DNA of 64,000 nucleotides from Mycobacterium xenopi (GCF_009936235.1 NZ_AP022314.1:4402001-4466000), one strand, 5' to 3'. Positions 43,505-53,209 are shown, numbered from the stretch's first letter. Program-made: numbers and translations. The notes: generated from the letters alone by a model not told the origin.

Positions 43505-44374
43505 ATGGACAGCATCAAGGCCAAGACCGTCGTCATCACCGGCGCCGCCCGCGGCATCGGCTACGCCACCGCCAAGGCGCTGCTGGCCCGCGGCGCTCGG
43601 GTGGTGATCGGCGACCGCGACGTCGATGTCCTCGACAAGGCCGTCACCGACCTGAGCGGCCTGGGCCCGGTGTCGGGTCACCCGCTCGACGTCACCGACC
43701 GCGAATCGTTCGCCGCGTTCCTCGACAAGGCCCGCGCCGACGGCGCGGATGGTCAGCAGGGGCGCGTCGATGTGCTGATCAACAATGCCGGGGTGATGCC
43801 GGTCGGCCCCTTCCTGCAGCAGTCGCAGCAGGCGATTCGGTCGGCCGTCGAGGTCAACTTCTACGGCGTGCTCAACGGCTGCCAGCTGGTGCTGCCGGAG
43901 ATGGTCAACCGCCGCAGCGGACACATCGTCAACATCGCGTCGATGGCCGGGATGGTCGCCGTACCAGGACAGGTGGTCTACGCGGGCACCAAATTCGCCG
44001 TGGTCGGGCTGTCCACCGCGCTGGCCGACGAGGTCGCCCCGCATGGCGTCGACGTCACGGTGGTCATGCCGGCGTTCACCAACACCGAGTTGATCTCCGG
44101 CACCAAAACCTCCGGAGCGAGCAAACCGGTGCAGCCCGAGACAATCGCCGCAGCGATCGTCAAGGCACTCCGCAAGCCCAAAACGCATGTGTCCGTGCCT
44201 ATTTCGGCACGATTCATCGCCGCTTCGACCTCCATGCTGGGTCCGCGCGGCCGTCGTTGGCTGAGCAAACGCACAGGCATCGATCGCATCTTCCTCGACT
44301 TCGACCCGCAGGCCAGGCAGGCCTACGAGGAGCGCGCACAGTCGGCGCTCGGCATCCGCGACCACACCGACTGA
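43505..44374 (+). CDS. Short-chain dehydrogenase/reductase
   Basis: 289-residue SDR. Cofactor motif VITGAARGIGYATAKALL (residues 10-27), NNAGVMPVG near 95, catalytic Ser in NIASMAGM near 142, and YAGTKFAV with the Tyr/Lys pair near 157-161. The longer than usual C-terminus (about 60 residues past the core, with PRGRRWLSKRTG) is like Rv1543-type mycobacterial SDRs that reduce fatty-acyl substrates; that role is inference. ATG 43505 is preferred; an in-frame start at 43481 lies inside the palindrome. Confidence 0.88.
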   Translation: MDSIKAKTVVITGAARGIGYATAKALLARGARVVIGDRDVDVLDKAVTDLSGLGPVSGHPLDVTDRESFAAFLDKARADGADGQQGRVDVLINNAGVMPVGPFLQQSQQAIRSAVEVNFYGVLNGCQLVLPEMVNRRSGHIVNIASMAGMVAVPGQVVYAGTKFAVVGLSTALADEVAPHGVDVTVVMPAFTNTELISGTKTSGASKPVQPETIAAAIVKALRKPKTHVSVPISARFIAASTSMLGPRGRRWLSKRTGIDRIFLDFDPQARQAYEERAQSALGIRDHTD

Positions 44375-44465
44375 CCGGTCAGTTCACGCTCGCCGAAAAG
44401 CCCCCCTGACATGCGGCGACGGCATAGCCTCGTGGCATAACGACAAAGCGGGGTGGAGGCTTGAC

Positions 44466-47400
44466 ATGACAGACGTGAACCCGCATGCCTACAACACCGC
44501 ATGGCAGTTCCGCGCCGACGCCTGGTGCCGGCTCGAGGAAGCCAGCGAACGGCTGTCGACCGCGGCGGCCCGCGGACGCGATCCCGCGCCGTGCATGCAG
44601 CTAGTGGAGGGGCTGCTTGCGCAGCTACGGCCGTTCGAACGCTACTGGGCGTTCCCGGGCATTCATGTGTTCAACCAGACGCACCGGCTTTTTGCCACCG
44701 GTGCTTTCGACAAGTTCGGCAGAACGGTCGCCAAGATCAACCGCGCATTGGTCACCGAGTCCTACCGCACCGGCACGCTGGGCTCACCGCTGGAGGGCGA
44801 GAACGAGGCGCTGACTGCGGCCCCGGTGATTGCCGAAGTGCTGGGCCACCACCGGCCGAGCCGGCCATATTTCGAGCTGCTGGTCGTGGCGACGATGACC
44901 GAGGCCCAAGAACACGCGCTTGCCAACGAGATTCGCAGCTGGCGCCGCCCCGATGACGCGTTCATCTACGAGATCGTGGTCGTCGGCAGCGGTGACGAGG
45001 CGGTGATCGCCGCCCGGCTCAACTCCAACGTGCAGGCGTGCGCGATCACCCGGCGATTCTCGCATCGCTCGCGACGGGACCTCTCGGCGTTGGAGCATTT
45101 CTGCGACGCCCACGTCGCCGAAGACCTCGCCGATCACTCGCCGGAAGAACGGGCCGAAATCCTGGCCAAAGCGCTGCGCGAAACCCGACCGGAAATCGAC
45201 CTGTATCTGATCACCGAACTCGAGGTGGAGGACGTCGCCGCGCGGCTCGGCCACCATTTCCGGCGGGTGTTCCACGCGGGGGAAGGCACCCTGGACCGGC
45301 ACCTGTCGCTGCTGGAGGGGGTCGCGGCCCGATACCGGACGCCATTCTTCAGCGCGTTGCGCGAATACAGCCACCGGCCCACCGGGGTGTTTCACGCGCT
45401 GCCGATCTCGCAGGGCAAGTCGATCGTCAACTCGCACTGGATCGCCGACATGGTGCAGTTCTACGGACTGGATTTGTTCTTGGCGGAAACCTCGGCAACC
45501 TGCGGCGGCTTGGACTCGCTGCTGGAGCCGACCGGGCCGCTGCGCGACGCACAACAGTTGGCGGCCAAGACGTTTGGCGCGCGGCAGACCTACTTCGTCA
45601 CCAACGGCACCTCGACGGCCAACAAGGTCGTCGAGCAAGCGCTGGTCGCGCCCGGCGATATCGTGCTGATCGACCGCAACTGCCACCAGTCCCATCACTA
45701 CGGGCTGATGATGGCCGGCGCCCAAGTCACCTACCTGGATGCCTATCCGCTGAACCAGTTTTCGATGTACGGCGGGGTGCCGCTGCGCGAGATCAAGTCT
45801 CGGCTGCTGGCGTTGCGCGCGGCCGGCAAGCTGGAACGGGTCAAGCTGCTGTGCCTGACCAACTGCACCTTCGACGGGATCGTGTACGACGTCGAGCGGG
45901 TGATGGAGGAATGTCTGGCAATCAAGCCCGATCTGGTGTTCCTTTGGGACGAAGCATGGTTCGCGTTCGCCCGATTCCACCACGTGTATCGCAGGCGCAC
46001 GGCTATGCACGCAGCACGGGTGATCCGCGAACGGCTGCGCTCGCCGGAGTACCGGCAGGCTTACCGCGACTACGCCCAGCAGATCGCCGGTGCCGACGAC
46101 GAAACGCTGCTCAACACCCGCTTGCTGCCCGATCCGGCCCGCGCCCGGGTCCGGGTCTATGCCACCCAATCCACCCACAAGACGCTCACGTCGCTGCGGC
46201 AGGGCTCGATGATCCACGTGTTCGACCAGGATTTCGATCAGAAGGTGCAGGAGACCTTCCACGAGGCATACATGGCGCACACGTCCACGTCGCCGAACTA
46301 CCAGATTCTGGCGTCGCTCGACATCGGCCGGCGGCAAGCCGACCTCGAAGGCATGGAGCTGGTGCAAAAGCAGGTCGAAAATGCGATGCAGCTGCGGGAC
46401 GCGATCGACAAGCACCCGCTGCTGAGCAAATACATGCATTGCCTGTCGACAGCGGAGATGATTCCGCAACAGTTCCGCCCGTCGGGCCTCGACCAACCGC
46501 TGCGCAGCGGGCTGCGCAACATGGCCACAGCCTGGGAGCAAGACGAATTCGTCCTGGACCCGAGCCGCATCACCTTGTACATCGGGCCCACCGGGATCGA
46601 CGGCGACACCTTCAAACGCACCGAGCTGATGGACCGCTACGGGGTGCAGATCAACAAAACCTCCCGCAACACGGTGCTGTTCATGACCAACATCGGCACC
46701 ACCCGCAGCTCGGTGGCCTACCTGGTGGAGATTTTGGTCAAGATCGCGCAAGAACTCGACGATCGGGTCGCGGACATGAGCTTGACCGATCGCGCGCACC
46801 ACGAGCGGGCGGTGCTGCGGTTGACGACCCCCTCGGCGCCGCTACCTGATTTCAGCGGGTTCCACGCATGCTTCCTCGAAAAGAACGGCGACAAGGCGGC
46901 GTCGACCCCGGACGGTGACCTGCGCCGGGCGTTCTACCTCGGCTACGACGACAGCCTGTGCGAATACCTGAGCGCCGACGAGGTCGAGGAGAAAATGGAG
47001 TCCGGGCAGCCGGTGGTCTCAGCCACCTTCGTCACCCCCTATCCACCGGGCTTCCCCGTCCTGGTTCCCGGGCAGGTCTTCAGCCGGCAGATCCTGTCGT
47101 TCATGCGCGGCCTCGACATCGCCGAAATCCACGGCTACAAGCCACATCTCGGGTATCGAGTGTTCACCGACAAGGCGCTGGAGATGGCCGAGGCCAGCCT
47201 TCGCCCGTGGAGCCGGGTCGGTGACGGGCGCCAGGTGCCCAGCGGGTCGGGAATACGTCTCGACGCGGAAAGCCCTGCGGCTCAAGCTAAACCGCAACCG
47301 TCGTCGGCCGGCCCGACGGCGGCTGAACCCGCCGCCCGCCGGAGCCGCGGGGAGCAGGGCTATGACCCAGGCAGCCCATCGGCATCGTGTGGTGATCATC

Positions 47401-48308
47401 GGCTCCGGGTTCGGCGGGCTGACTGCGGCCAAGGCGTTGAAGCGCGCCGACGTCGACGTCGTCGTGATCTCGAAGACCACCAGCCACTTGTTTCAGCCGC
47501 TGCTCTACCAGGTGGCTACCGGGATTTTGTCCGAGGGCGAAATCGCCCCGACCACCCGGCTGATCCTTCGCAAACAGAAGAACGTCCGGGTGCTGCTGGG
47601 CGAAGTGGAGGCCATCGACCTCGCCGCGCAGACGGTCACGTCGCGCCTGATGACGATGCGCACCGTAACACCGTTCGACAGCCTCATCGTCGCCGCCGGC
47701 GCCCAGCAGTCCTACTTCGGCAACGACCACTTCGCCACCTACGCACCCGGCATGAAAACCATCGACGACGCGCTGGAGCTGCGCGGCCGGATCCTGGGTG
47801 CGTTCGAGGCCGCCGAGGTCAGCACCGACCCCGTCGAGCGGCAACGCCGCCTGACCTTCGTGGTGGTCGGCGCCGGGCCGACCGGTGTCGAGGTGGCCGG
47901 GCAAATCGTCGAGCTGGCCGAGCGCACCCTGGCGGGGGCGTTCCGCTCGATCAAGCCGAGCGATTGCCGGGTCATCCTGCTGGACGCAGCACCCGCGGTT
48001 TTGCCCCCGATGGGCAAAAAGCTGGGACTGAAGGCGCAGCGCCGGCTGGAGAAGATGGACGTCGAGATCCAGCTCAACGCAATGGTGACCGCGGTCGACT
48101 ACTACGGCATCACCGTCCAAGACAAGGACGGCAGCCAGCGTCGCATCCAGTGCGCATGCAAGGTGTGGGCGGCCGGCGTTCAGGCCAGCCCATTGGGCAA
48201 GATCTTGGCCGAGCAGTCCGACGGAACCGAAACCGACCGCGCCGGACGGGTTCTCGTTCAACCCGATCTCACCGTCAAAGGACACCCGAATGTCTTCGTC
48301 GTCGGTGA
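44466..48308 (+). CDS. adi: Orn/Lys/Arg-type PLP decarboxylase whose frame runs far past its expected end
   Basis: Fold-type I PLP decarboxylase, related to Rv2531c by recall. Residues 1-about 920 are convincing: receiver-like N-terminal wing, SISQGKSIVNSHW-type domain start, TYFVTNGTSTANKVV, DRNCHQSHHYGL, WDEAWFAFARFH (PLP Asp), TQSTHKTLTSLRQGSM (PLP Lys), PYPPGFPVLVPGQ and EIHGYKPHLGYRVF. Good GGAGG ribosome site. After about position 47240 no stop occurs in frame, so the frame continues 1 kb through ndhA in the wrong register as Arg/Gly-rich sequence. The real protein probably ended near 47290, where a TAA stands one frame away. Arg versus Lys/Orn specificity is open. Confidence 0.8.
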   Translation: MTDVNPHAYNTAWQFRADAWCRLEEASERLSTAAARGRDPAPCMQLVEGLLAQLRPFERYWAFPGIHVFNQTHRLFATGAFDKFGRTVAKINRALVTESYRTGTLGSPLEGENEALTAAPVIAEVLGHHRPSRPYFELLVVATMTEAQEHALANEIRSWRRPDDAFIYEIVVVGSGDEAVIAARLNSNVQACAITRRFSHRSRRDLSALEHFCDAHVAEDLADHSPEERAEILAKALRETRPEIDLYLITELEVEDVAARLGHHFRRVFHAGEGTLDRHLSLLEGVAARYRTPFFSALREYSHRPTGVFHALPISQGKSIVNSHWIADMVQFYGLDLFLAETSATCGGLDSLLEPTGPLRDAQQLAAKTFGARQTYFVTNGTSTANKVVEQALVAPGDIVLIDRNCHQSHHYGLMMAGAQVTYLDAYPLNQFSMYGGVPLREIKSRLLALRAAGKLERVKLLCLTNCTFDGIVYDVERVMEECLAIKPDLVFLWDEAWFAFARFHHVYRRRTAMHAARVIRERLRSPEYRQAYRDYAQQIAGADDETLLNTRLLPDPARARVRVYATQSTHKTLTSLRQGSMIHVFDQDFDQKVQETFHEAYMAHTSTSPNYQILASLDIGRRQADLEGMELVQKQVENAMQLRDAIDKHPLLSKYMHCLSTAEMIPQQFRPSGLDQPLRSGLRNMATAWEQDEFVLDPSRITLYIGPTGIDGDTFKRTELMDRYGVQINKTSRNTVLFMTNIGTTRSSVAYLVEILVKIAQELDDRVADMSLTDRAHHERAVLRLTTPSAPLPDFSGFHACFLEKNGDKAASTPDGDLRRAFYLGYDDSLCEYLSADEVEEKMESGQPVVSATFVTPYPPGFPVLVPGQVFSRQILSFMRGLDIAEIHGYKPHLGYRVFTDKALEMAEASLRPWSRVGDGRQVPSGSGIRLDAESPAAQAKPQPSSAGPTAAEPAARRSRGEQGYDPGSPSASCGDHRLRVRRADCGQGVEARRRRRRRDLEDHQPLVSAAALPGGYRDFVRGRNRPDHPADPSQTEERPGAAGRSGGHRPRRADGHVAPDDDAHRNTVRQPHRRRRRPAVLLRQRPLRHLRTRHENHRRRAGAARPDPGCVRGRRGQHRPRRAATPPDLRGGRRRADRCRGGRANRRAGRAHPGGGVPLDQAERLPGHPAGRSTRGFAPDGQKAGTEGAAPAGEDGRRDPAQRNGDRGRLLRHHRPRQGRQPASHPVRMQGVGGRRSGQPIGQDLGRAVRRNRNRPRRTGSRSTRSHRQRTPECLRRR

Positions 48309-49056
48309 CCTGATGGCCGTACCCGGCGTGCCGGGGATGGCGCAGGGCGCGATCCAGGGGGCAAAGTATGCGACAAAGTGCATCAAGCGCGCGCTGAAGG
48401 ACCGCGACGATCCCGCGCATCGCGCGCCGTTCAAGTACTTCGACAAGGGCAGCATGGCCACGGTCTCCAGGTTCAGCGCGGTCGCGCGGGTCGGCAGGCT
48501 GGAATTCGGTGGCTTCATCGCCTGGCTGGCCTGGCTGGTGCTGCACTTGGTCTACTTGGTCGGGTTCAAAAACCGCTTCACCACTTTGATCCACTGGGGG
48601 GTAACCTTTTTGGGCCGCAGTCGCAGTCAGATGGCCATTACCAGCCAGATGATCTACGCGAGGTTGGCGATGAGCAAGCTCGGCGAGCAAGAGCAGGGCG
48701 CCCTGGCCGCCGCCGAACGCGCCGAGCAAGCCGAGCAAGAGGCGGCCGGGCTAGCCGCGCTTGGCGCGGTCAGGACGGCGCGCCGACGCTCAGCGCCCGA
48801 ATCGTTTGAATCTCGTTGTCTTGGAAGGGCCGTCCGTCGGGTCGCAGCAAGTCGTGAAACCACGGGTTGGGAATCGTCGAGTATGGGTGATCCCAAGAGT
48901 CCCAAGGAAAATAGGTCTGGGTCTTGCCGGCGACCAAGCCCCAATTCAGTGCACCGACGTTGTAGCGCTTCGCAATTGGCAGAACTCCCTGGATGGTGCT
49001 GCCGAGCGAGCGAGCCATGTATTCGGTGCACAGGATGGGCCTGCCCAGCGGGGTGA
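47362..49056 (+). CDS. ndhA: Type II NADH dehydrogenase NdhA (with unusual C-terminal extension)
   Basis: Single-subunit, non-proton-pumping NADH:menaquinone reductase on the inner membrane face. FAD motif VVIIGSGFGGLTAAKAL (residues 10-26), NADH motif FVVVGAGPTGVEVAG near 167-181, quinone-side NVFVVGDLMAVPGVPGMAQGAIQG, and a C-terminal membrane-binding stretch IAWLAWLVLHLVYLVGF. Start ATG 47362 with GGGAG 10 bp upstream. The family part ends near residue 470; a further ~90 residues are antisense to the next gene and have no family resemblance, so the original stop seems lost. Confidence 0.88.
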   Translation: MTQAAHRHRVVIIGSGFGGLTAAKALKRADVDVVVISKTTSHLFQPLLYQVATGILSEGEIAPTTRLILRKQKNVRVLLGEVEAIDLAAQTVTSRLMTMRTVTPFDSLIVAAGAQQSYFGNDHFATYAPGMKTIDDALELRGRILGAFEAAEVSTDPVERQRRLTFVVVGAGPTGVEVAGQIVELAERTLAGAFRSIKPSDCRVILLDAAPAVLPPMGKKLGLKAQRRLEKMDVEIQLNAMVTAVDYYGITVQDKDGSQRRIQCACKVWAAGVQASPLGKILAEQSDGTETDRAGRVLVQPDLTVKGHPNVFVVGDLMAVPGVPGMAQGAIQGAKYATKCIKRALKDRDDPAHRAPFKYFDKGSMATVSRFSAVARVGRLEFGGFIAWLAWLVLHLVYLVGFKNRFTTLIHWGVTFLGRSRSQMAITSQMIYARLAMSKLGEQEQGALAAAERAEQAEQEAAGLAALGAVRTARRRSAPESFESRCLGRAVRRVAASRETTGWESSSMGDPKSPKENRSGSCRRPSPNSVHRRCSASQLAELPGWCCRASEPCIRCTGWACPAG

Positions 49057-49924
49057 GCTCGTTGATGCGGCTTTCGAAATTCGCCGGCTCGCCATAGCAG
49101 TGGAAGGTGATCACGTCGGCGTTGTCGAGTTGGATGGCGGCGATTGTGCTGCGACGTGCGGGATCTGCCCACTCGCCGTCCCAGACGCCGCTGGTGAGCG
49201 GTTGGCTCGGGTTTACCGAGCGTGCCCACTGGAACACTTGCGGAAGCAGGTCGGCGACAAGCTGCTGCTTGTCCTTTCTTTCGACCGAGCTGTACACCCG
49301 CGCGGGGTTGTCGGGTTCATTCCACACGTCCCATCCCAAAACCCGGTCGTCGTTGCGGAATTGGCTCACCACGCCAGTGACATAGTCGTACAAAGTGCGA
49401 ATGTAGCGGCGGTCGTCGAGGCGCTCCGCGCCCGGGCTTTGCACCCATCCGGAGTTGTGCACCCCCGGACGCGGAGCACGCTGGCGGCCCAGTTTCGGCA
49501 ACGGGTCCCAACAGGAATCGAACAACACGAACAGCGGCTTGATGCGGTGGCGCGCCGCAATGGCCACGAACTGCGCGAGACGGACTTGGAAGCCCCGGTG
49601 ATCCTGTGCCCACAGCAGATCGTGCAGGAAGACCCGCACCGTGTTGAGCCCGTGAAACCGCGCCCAGGACAACTCGGTGTCGATGCGCCGCGGATCGTAA
49701 GTGCCGGGCTGGAACATCTCGAGCTGGTTGACTGCATTCGAGGTGATGTAGTTCGCGCCGACGAGCCAGCCTTGGGCTTGATACCACCGGTTGGCACGCT
49801 CCGCCGACCACCGGAGCGACTCACCAGATGCGCGGGGTGGTTCCGCAGCAGCGCGAGGTGCTCGGGCCAGTGCAGCGCCTCCTGCCAATAGCAGTGGGAG
49901 CTTCAAGACCGTTCGACGGTACAC
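48770..49924 (-). CDS. Secreted GH5-like glycoside hydrolase
   Basis: 384 residues with an N-terminal export signal (RRTVLKLPLLLAGGAALARAPRAAA; two arginines but no full Tat motif). The TIM-barrel hydrolase has NTVRVFLHDLLW, the acid/base block GWDVWNEPDNP near residue 200 and the nucleophile block RPILCTEYMARS near 300, both glutamates in place as in clan GH-A. Substrate is unknown (cellulase, mannanase or xylanase-like). Start is GTG with no clear ribosome site. It overlaps the 3' end of the ndhA frame in antisense. Confidence 0.87.
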   Translation of the reverse strand: MYRRTVLKLPLLLAGGAALARAPRAAAEPPRASGESLRWSAERANRWYQAQGWLVGANYITSNAVNQLEMFQPGTYDPRRIDTELSWARFHGLNTVRVFLHDLLWAQDHRGFQVRLAQFVAIAARHRIKPLFVLFDSCWDPLPKLGRQRAPRPGVHNSGWVQSPGAERLDDRRYIRTLYDYVTGVVSQFRNDDRVLGWDVWNEPDNPARVYSSVERKDKQQLVADLLPQVFQWARSVNPSQPLTSGVWDGEWADPARRSTIAAIQLDNADVITFHCYGEPANFESRINELTPLGRPILCTEYMARSLGSTIQGVLPIAKRYNVGALNWGLVAGKTQTYFPWDSWDHPYSTIPNPWFHDLLRPDGRPFQDNEIQTIRALSVGAPS

Positions 49925-50149
49925 GAACAGACCATAATTTGCCCAAGGTCCTATCCCTGGTATTTGCCGGGCGAGTCCGATTTGCGTTCGGAATCGTTAT
50001 CTTTGGCGTCACTGGGCAGACGGCCCGAGCGAAATCAACGTGTTGGCACGGCAAACTCGACAAGCGCCCCCCGGAGACGTCGACTTCTATGATACCCGCT
50101 GCGGCCCAAGGCATCATCCATCCGGCCGATGATGTCTGCCACGCGGCGC

Positions 50150-51370
50150 CTAGCGCAGCGCCTGGTCGAGGTCGGCGATCAGGTCGTCGGTGTCCTCCAG
50201 CCCGACGGAGATGCGCACCACGTTGTCGCCCAGCCCGATCGCGGCTCGACCTTCGGGGCCCATCGCGCGGTGAGTGGTCGTCGCCGGGTGGGTGATAAGT
50301 GATTTCGCGTCGCCGAGGTTGTTGGAGATGTCGATCAGACGCAGCTTGTCGAGCACCTCGAACGCCCGCCGTTTGGCTACTGACTCCGGTGCGTCGAGCG
50401 CGAAGGTGACGACCGTGCCACCGCCCGACATCTGCCGCTTGGCGAGGTCGTACTGAGGATGCGACGTCAGGTAGGGGTAGCGCACCCAGCTCACCGCGGG
50501 ATGGCTTTCTAAGAACTCGGCCACCCGCTGCGCTGAGGCGTTGGCGTGCTCAACCCGAATAGCAAGTGTCTCGAGGCCTTTCAGCAGAATCCAGGCGTTG
50601 AAGGCACTGATGGCGGGACCGGTGTGCCGCATCAGCTTCTGCACCGGGCCGTCGATGTAGTCCTTGTCGCCAAGGATGGCCCCGCCCAGCACCCGACCCT
50701 GCCCGTCGAGGTGCTTAGTGCCCGAGTAGACCACCACGTCGACTCCGAGCGGAAAGCCCTGTTGCAGCAGTGGGGTTGCAAAAACGTTGTCCAGGACCAC
50801 TTTTGCACCGGCAGCGTGGGCCAGCTCGACGACTGCGGCGATATCTACCAGCGACTGCATCGGGTTCGACGGCGTCTCGAAGAACACCGCTTGAGTGGGC
50901 TCGGAGAGCGCCTTCTCCCATTGAGCCAGGTCGTCGCCGTCGACGAAAACGGTCTGGATTCCCCAGCGGGGCAGGATCTCGTCACACACCACGAAACACG
51001 AGCCGAACAGGCTGCGCGCGGCCACCAGCCGGTCGCCGGCGCCCAGCAGCGCGCCCAGCGACACGAACACCGCCGCCATCCCGCTGGCGGTGGCGAACGC
51101 CGCCGGCGCCCCCTCCATCAGGCGTAACCGCTCCTCGAGCATGGTGATGGTGGGGTTGCCGTAGCGCGAATACACGTAGCGGTCGATCTCTCCCGCGAAC
51201 GCCTGTTCCGCGGCGGCCGCCGACTCATAGACGTAGCCCGAGGTCAAGTACATGGCCTCGGCGGTCTCGTCGAACTGCGAACGCATGATCCCGCCGCGCA
51301 CCCCGATAGTGCCCGGCCCGACACCGTCGGGCAGCGGCGCCGGTGTGCGGACCGAAGGCTCGTCGCTCAT
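50150..51370 (-). CDS. metZ: O-succinylhomoserine sulfhydrylase MetZ
   Basis: PLP enzyme that makes homocysteine directly from O-succinylhomoserine and sulfide. 406 residues, the mycobacterial length. Motifs: YVYSRYGNPTITMLEERL near residue 64, FATASGMAAVFVSLGALL, FETPSNPMQSLVDIAAV, and the PLP lysine in VVYSGTKHLDGQGRVLGG near 215. The start overlaps the rhodanese stop (ATGA); the rhodanese may hand over sulfur. Confidence 0.95.
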   Translation of the reverse strand: MSDEPSVRTPAPLPDGVGPGTIGVRGGIMRSQFDETAEAMYLTSGYVYESAAAAEQAFAGEIDRYVYSRYGNPTITMLEERLRLMEGAPAAFATASGMAAVFVSLGALLGAGDRLVAARSLFGSCFVVCDEILPRWGIQTVFVDGDDLAQWEKALSEPTQAVFFETPSNPMQSLVDIAAVVELAHAAGAKVVLDNVFATPLLQQGFPLGVDVVVYSGTKHLDGQGRVLGGAILGDKDYIDGPVQKLMRHTGPAISAFNAWILLKGLETLAIRVEHANASAQRVAEFLESHPAVSWVRYPYLTSHPQYDLAKRQMSGGGTVVTFALDAPESVAKRRAFEVLDKLRLIDISNNLGDAKSLITHPATTTHRAMGPEGRAAIGLGDNVVRISVGLEDTDDLIADLDQALR

Positions 51371-51780
51371 GACTGCTTCCAGGGCAACCCAATCGCCCGC
51401 CAGCCGGAGCCACCGCGATGACCGGCCTCGTCGAGATGGCCCTCGAACCCGTCGAGCACGTTGTATGCCGGTGTGATGCCCGCCGCGGTCGCGGCCTCGG
51501 CTGCACCGACCGAGCGGTTGCCCGAGCGGCACAAGAAGATCACGGGTCGGTCCTGCCGGGCCGGGACCTGCTCCAGCAATTCGGCGACGAAGTTTTCGTT
51601 GCGCTTGCCGTCGACGCGATTCCACTCGATGTAGACGACCTCGCGGCCGAGGCTGGACAGGTCGGGCACCCCGACGAAGCGCCATTCGGCGTCGGTGCGC
51701 ACGTCGACCAGCACCGCCTCGGGATTATCACTGAGCAGCTTCCAAGCCTGCTGGCACGTGATATCTCCTGCGTAGCTCAC
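51367..51780 (-). CDS. Rhodanese-domain sulfurtransferase
   Basis: 137 residues, single rhodanese domain. The catalytic loop is CRSGNRS near residues 93-99 (Cys with the six-residue active-site loop), preceded by VLVDVRTDAEWRFVG near 25-40. GTG start. It lies between purT and metZ, in the order known from M. tuberculosis Rv0389-Rv0391 by recall. A role in delivering sulfane sulfur for methionine synthesis is plausible from linkage only. Confidence 0.92.
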   Translation of the reverse strand: MSYAGDITCQQAWKLLSDNPEAVLVDVRTDAEWRFVGVPDLSSLGREVVYIEWNRVDGKRNENFVAELLEQVPARQDRPVIFLCRSGNRSVGAAEAATAAGITPAYNVLDGFEGHLDEAGHRGGSGWRAIGLPWKQS

Positions 51781-51799
51781 TTGGGTGAGTCTCGCATAT

Positions 51800-53023
51800 T
51801 CAGCCTGGCCCCGGCGAATTCGCCGGCTGCCACAGCCGGCGCAGCGCAGCCGACACCTGCCGGGCGCGGTCCCGCGCGGTCGACACGTCAGCCGCGGTGG
51901 CCAGTGCCACGCCGAGCCTGCGCGGCGTTTCCGGCTCGTGGTGAGCGAAAACCCGAACGTCGCTCTCGGGCACCCGCAGCGCATCGGCCAAGACGCCAAC
52001 ATCGGGCCTGCCCTGATGCGCCTCGCGCCCGGCATACAGCACCGCCGCCGCACCCGGCGAGATCATGATCGTGTCGATCGCCAGACCGAGGATCGCGCGG
52101 GCCTGCAACTCGAATACGGAAAGCCGCTGAGTGCGCAGCGTCACCAGACCGCTGTCGTAGGGCCGCGCGGTGACGTCGCAGAAGTAGACCTCGTCGCCGC
52201 GGGCCATCAGTTCCACCCCGAAGACCCCGCGCCCGCCAACCGCCTTGACGATCCGCGCGGCGATCGACTTGCCGGCATCCAGCGCTGCGTCGCTCATCGG
52301 TTGCGGCTGCCAGGATTCCACCGCATCGCCGGTGACGTCGCCGTGACCGATCGGCGCGCAGAACTCGAACACCGGTCCCTTCGGTCCGTCGGTGCACACC
52401 GTGAGCAGCGTGACGTGGTAGTCGACCTCGACCACTGTCTCGGCCAGCACCCGGGGGCGGCTGACGCGCCCGCCAGCGGCAACTGCACGCTGCCAGGCGG
52501 GTTCGACGTCATCGGGCCCGGACACTACCGAGGGGGCCTGACCGCCGACCGCACGCACCGGTTTGACCAGCAGCGGATAGCCGGCATGCGCGGACACGGC
52601 TTTGAGTTCGTCGAGCGAACCGGCGAACCAGAACGGCGCGGTCGGCAGCCCCAATTCGTCGGCGGCCAGTCGCCGCAGTCCCTCGCTGTCGGTGGACAAG
52701 CGCACGCCGCGGGCGCCGGGGACCACCTCGGTGAAACCGGTCTCGCCCGCCGCGGCCAGCGCATCGGCGGCCACCGCGTCGGTCAGGGCCACCACGAAAT
52801 TGGGCTGCACACGTCCGATGACCGCCGACAGCTCGTCGGCATCGGTGATCTTGACCACCAGCGACTGGTCGGCGACCCGGTGTGCGGGCGCGTCGGCGTA
52901 ATGCTCGACCGCGATGACTTCGGCGCCGAAACGCTGAAACACGATGACCAGTTCCCGGCTGAGCTCGCCGGCCCCCAAAAGCATCACCTTGGGGCGGGGG
53001 CTGTCGTCGTCGGCGCGGGCCAC
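51800..53023 (-). CDS. purT: Formate-dependent GAR transformylase PurT
   Basis: ATP-grasp enzyme using formate and ATP to make formyl-GAR in purine synthesis. Starting at GTG 53023 gives 407 residues and the expected short run-up to VMLLGAGELSREL; the frame stays open to 53233, but that added stretch is not PurT-like. ATP-grasp landmarks: PLLVKPVRAVGGQAPSVV near residue 158, and GVFGVELMARGDEVYFCDVTARPYDSG near 280. Ends 19 bp before the rhodanese gene. Confidence 0.92.
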   Translation of the reverse strand: MARADDDSPRPKVMLLGAGELSRELVIVFQRFGAEVIAVEHYADAPAHRVADQSLVVKITDADELSAVIGRVQPNFVVALTDAVAADALAAAGETGFTEVVPGARGVRLSTDSEGLRRLAADELGLPTAPFWFAGSLDELKAVSAHAGYPLLVKPVRAVGGQAPSVVSGPDDVEPAWQRAVAAGGRVSRPRVLAETVVEVDYHVTLLTVCTDGPKGPVFEFCAPIGHGDVTGDAVESWQPQPMSDAALDAGKSIAARIVKAVGGRGVFGVELMARGDEVYFCDVTARPYDSGLVTLRTQRLSVFELQARAILGLAIDTIMISPGAAAVLYAGREAHQGRPDVGVLADALRVPESDVRVFAHHEPETPRRLGVALATAADVSTARDRARQVSAALRRLWQPANSPGPG

Positions 53024-53209
53024 GTCGCTTGGGTTTTCGCGATCCGCCCCCCGCTCATGTTGCTCATGAGCCTCCTGCGCCCGGTGAGGTTCGGCGGTCA
53101 GATCCTCGGCCACGAACTCACCCCGTGCTGCAACATGCTGCTCAGAATAGGGCCGCCGGCTATGACGAGGGCCCGGCGTCACTTTTGTGATGCAACTAAG
53201 ATGGTCCTC

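Noticed and set aside
44784..46802. 672-codon frame antisense to the decarboxylase
   Set aside because: No motifs, no ribosome site; the sense gene is clearly real.
53055..53075. GCTCATGAGC palindrome in the purT-HxlR gap
   Set aside because: Short and isolated; palindromes of this size are expected by chance.
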